Of a stretch of 64,000 nt of DNA, positions 63,535 to 64,000 are shown piece after piece. The notes under the pieces were generated by a model that was not told the origin of the DNA, searched no databases, and saw nothing but the letters and a program-made list of their open reading frames with translations. Positions within the stretch are counted from its first letter, which is position 1. Each line of letters starts with the position of its first letter. The stretch spans positions 4,402,001 through 4,466,000 of the forward strand of contig NZ_JBBKTT010000001.1 of assembly GCF_037892425.1 (NCBI RefSeq), in the 5' to 3' direction. The position numbers and the translations under genes were made by a program. Origin of the DNA: Lacibacter sp. H375 (GTDB lineage Bacteria; Bacteroidota; Bacteroidia; Chitinophagales; Chitinophagaceae).

Positions 63535-64000
63535 ATGCAACGTTCCGTAATTACAGGTACAGGCTCATACATACCTCCCGTTATTCAAACAAATACAGAT
63601 TTTGCCAAGCACTTATTTTATTCAGAAGATCATGAACCACTACCTACGCCACCCGGCGAAGTTGTAGAAAAATTTAAACAGATCACCGGTATTGAAGAGC
63701 GCAGGTATACCTCTGATGACCTGAGTACTGCAGATATTGGCGCTGTTGCAGCAAAAAAAGCATTGGACGATAGCGGTGTTGATCCTGAAACCATCGATCA
63801 ATTAATTGTTGCACATAATTTCGGCAATGTATTAAAACACACCATTCAAACAGATGCAGTGCCTTCGCTGGCCGCAAGCATCAAACATAAACTGGGTATT
63901 AAAAATCCTAACTGCGTTGCATATGATGTGCTGTTTGGTTGTCCAGGCTGGCTGCAGGGAGTAATACAAGCCGATGCTTTTTTTAAAGCTGGTATTGCTA
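63535..64000 (+). CDS. 3-oxoacyl-ACP synthase III-like protein (truncated by window)
   Basis: The ATG at 63535 opens about 155 residues running off the right edge. The start SVITGTGSYIPP, the region FKQITGIEERRYTSDD, and the active-site cysteine in DVLFGCPGWLQGVIQAD are KAS III/FabH signatures. The large N-terminal insert before the active-site part suggests a specialised FabH-like enzyme rather than the housekeeping one, but the family split cannot be settled from half the gene. Confidence 0.85.
   Translation, partial: MQRSVITGTGSYIPPVIQTNTDFAKHLFYSEDHEPLPTPPGEVVEKFKQITGIEERRYTSDDLSTADIGAVAAKKALDDSGVDPETIDQLIVAHNFGNVLKHTIQTDAVPSLAASIKHKLGIKNPNCVAYDVLFGCPGWLQGVIQADAFFKAGIA

Overview
The window is a chromosomal segment from a member of the Bacteroidota, most likely family Chitinophagaceae. 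The lineage call rests on gene content: a TamB/TamL pair, a PorP/SprF protein next to a very large PKD-repeat protein ending in a gliding-motility/type IX sorting domain, a SusC-like TonB-dependent receptor, an OstA/LptD/MCE outer-membrane cluster, a eukaryote-like class Ia ribonucleotide reductase, and promoter -7 boxes of the form TAnnTTTG. Most of it is ordinary core genome. The accessory material is concentrated in intergenic DNA.

Layout. 1-1563: a truncated metallophosphatase-like gene whose metal ligands look substituted, translationally coupled to an SdiA-regulated-type lipoprotein. 1944-9271: tamB-tamL operon. 9403-15083: Crp/Fnr regulator, AhpD-like protein, D-threonine-aldolase-like enzyme, amino acid/ethanolamine permease, NRAMP-like transporter. 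15213-19405: cobalamin riboswitch, nrdB, a four-helix-bundle gene bracketed by inverted repeats, nrdA and its terminator. 19467-23841: small lipoprotein, a duplicated about 95-bp element around a DUF4926-like gene, an ExbD-like pseudogene, RibD-C/DHFR-like protein, alpha/beta hydrolase and MTHFR-like protein. 23922-31421: TonB receptor, DUF3347 lipoprotein, ABC-F ATPase and small secreted proteins. 31675-32207: a tRNA-Arg(TCT) locus split and duplicated around a GIY-YIG nuclease gene. 32270-40638: ung, plsC, lptD-like, amidase, MCE protein, OstA-like protein. 40709-46619: nhaA, nnr, an Omp85-like barrel, Hsp20, and an ECF sigma factor with a small membrane protein. 47026-52884: membrane pyrophosphatase, DUF4382 lipoprotein, and a BlaI/M56 peptidase pair with a clear paired operator. 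52888-59753: T9SS-related pair, WbqC, LEA-14-like lipoprotein. 60022-64000: HMA protein, pyrE, NUDIX, VOC, an RRM protein with two small ORFs, and the start of a KAS III gene.

How the genes fit together. Envelope biogenesis dominates: TamB/TamL, LptD-like, OstA-like, MCE, PlsC, amidase, Omp85-like and T9SS parts. DNA precursor supply (nrdBA, pyrE) and repair (ung) are the other coherent themes. The cobalamin riboswitch implies that class I reductase is shut down when B12 is available, so a B12-dependent reductase probably exists elsewhere in the genome.

The most unusual signals are non-coding or semi-mobile: (i) the tRNA-Arg/GIY-YIG locus with two degenerate tRNA copies carrying a palindromic anticodon arm; (ii) the inverted-repeat cassette between nrdB and nrdA; (iii) dispersed intergenic arrays with a strict 7-bp period, and one with an 11-bp period and dyad symmetry; (iv) a duplicated hairpin element near 20.0-20.5 kb. 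All calls come from reading the sequence and recalling family features. No database search was run.
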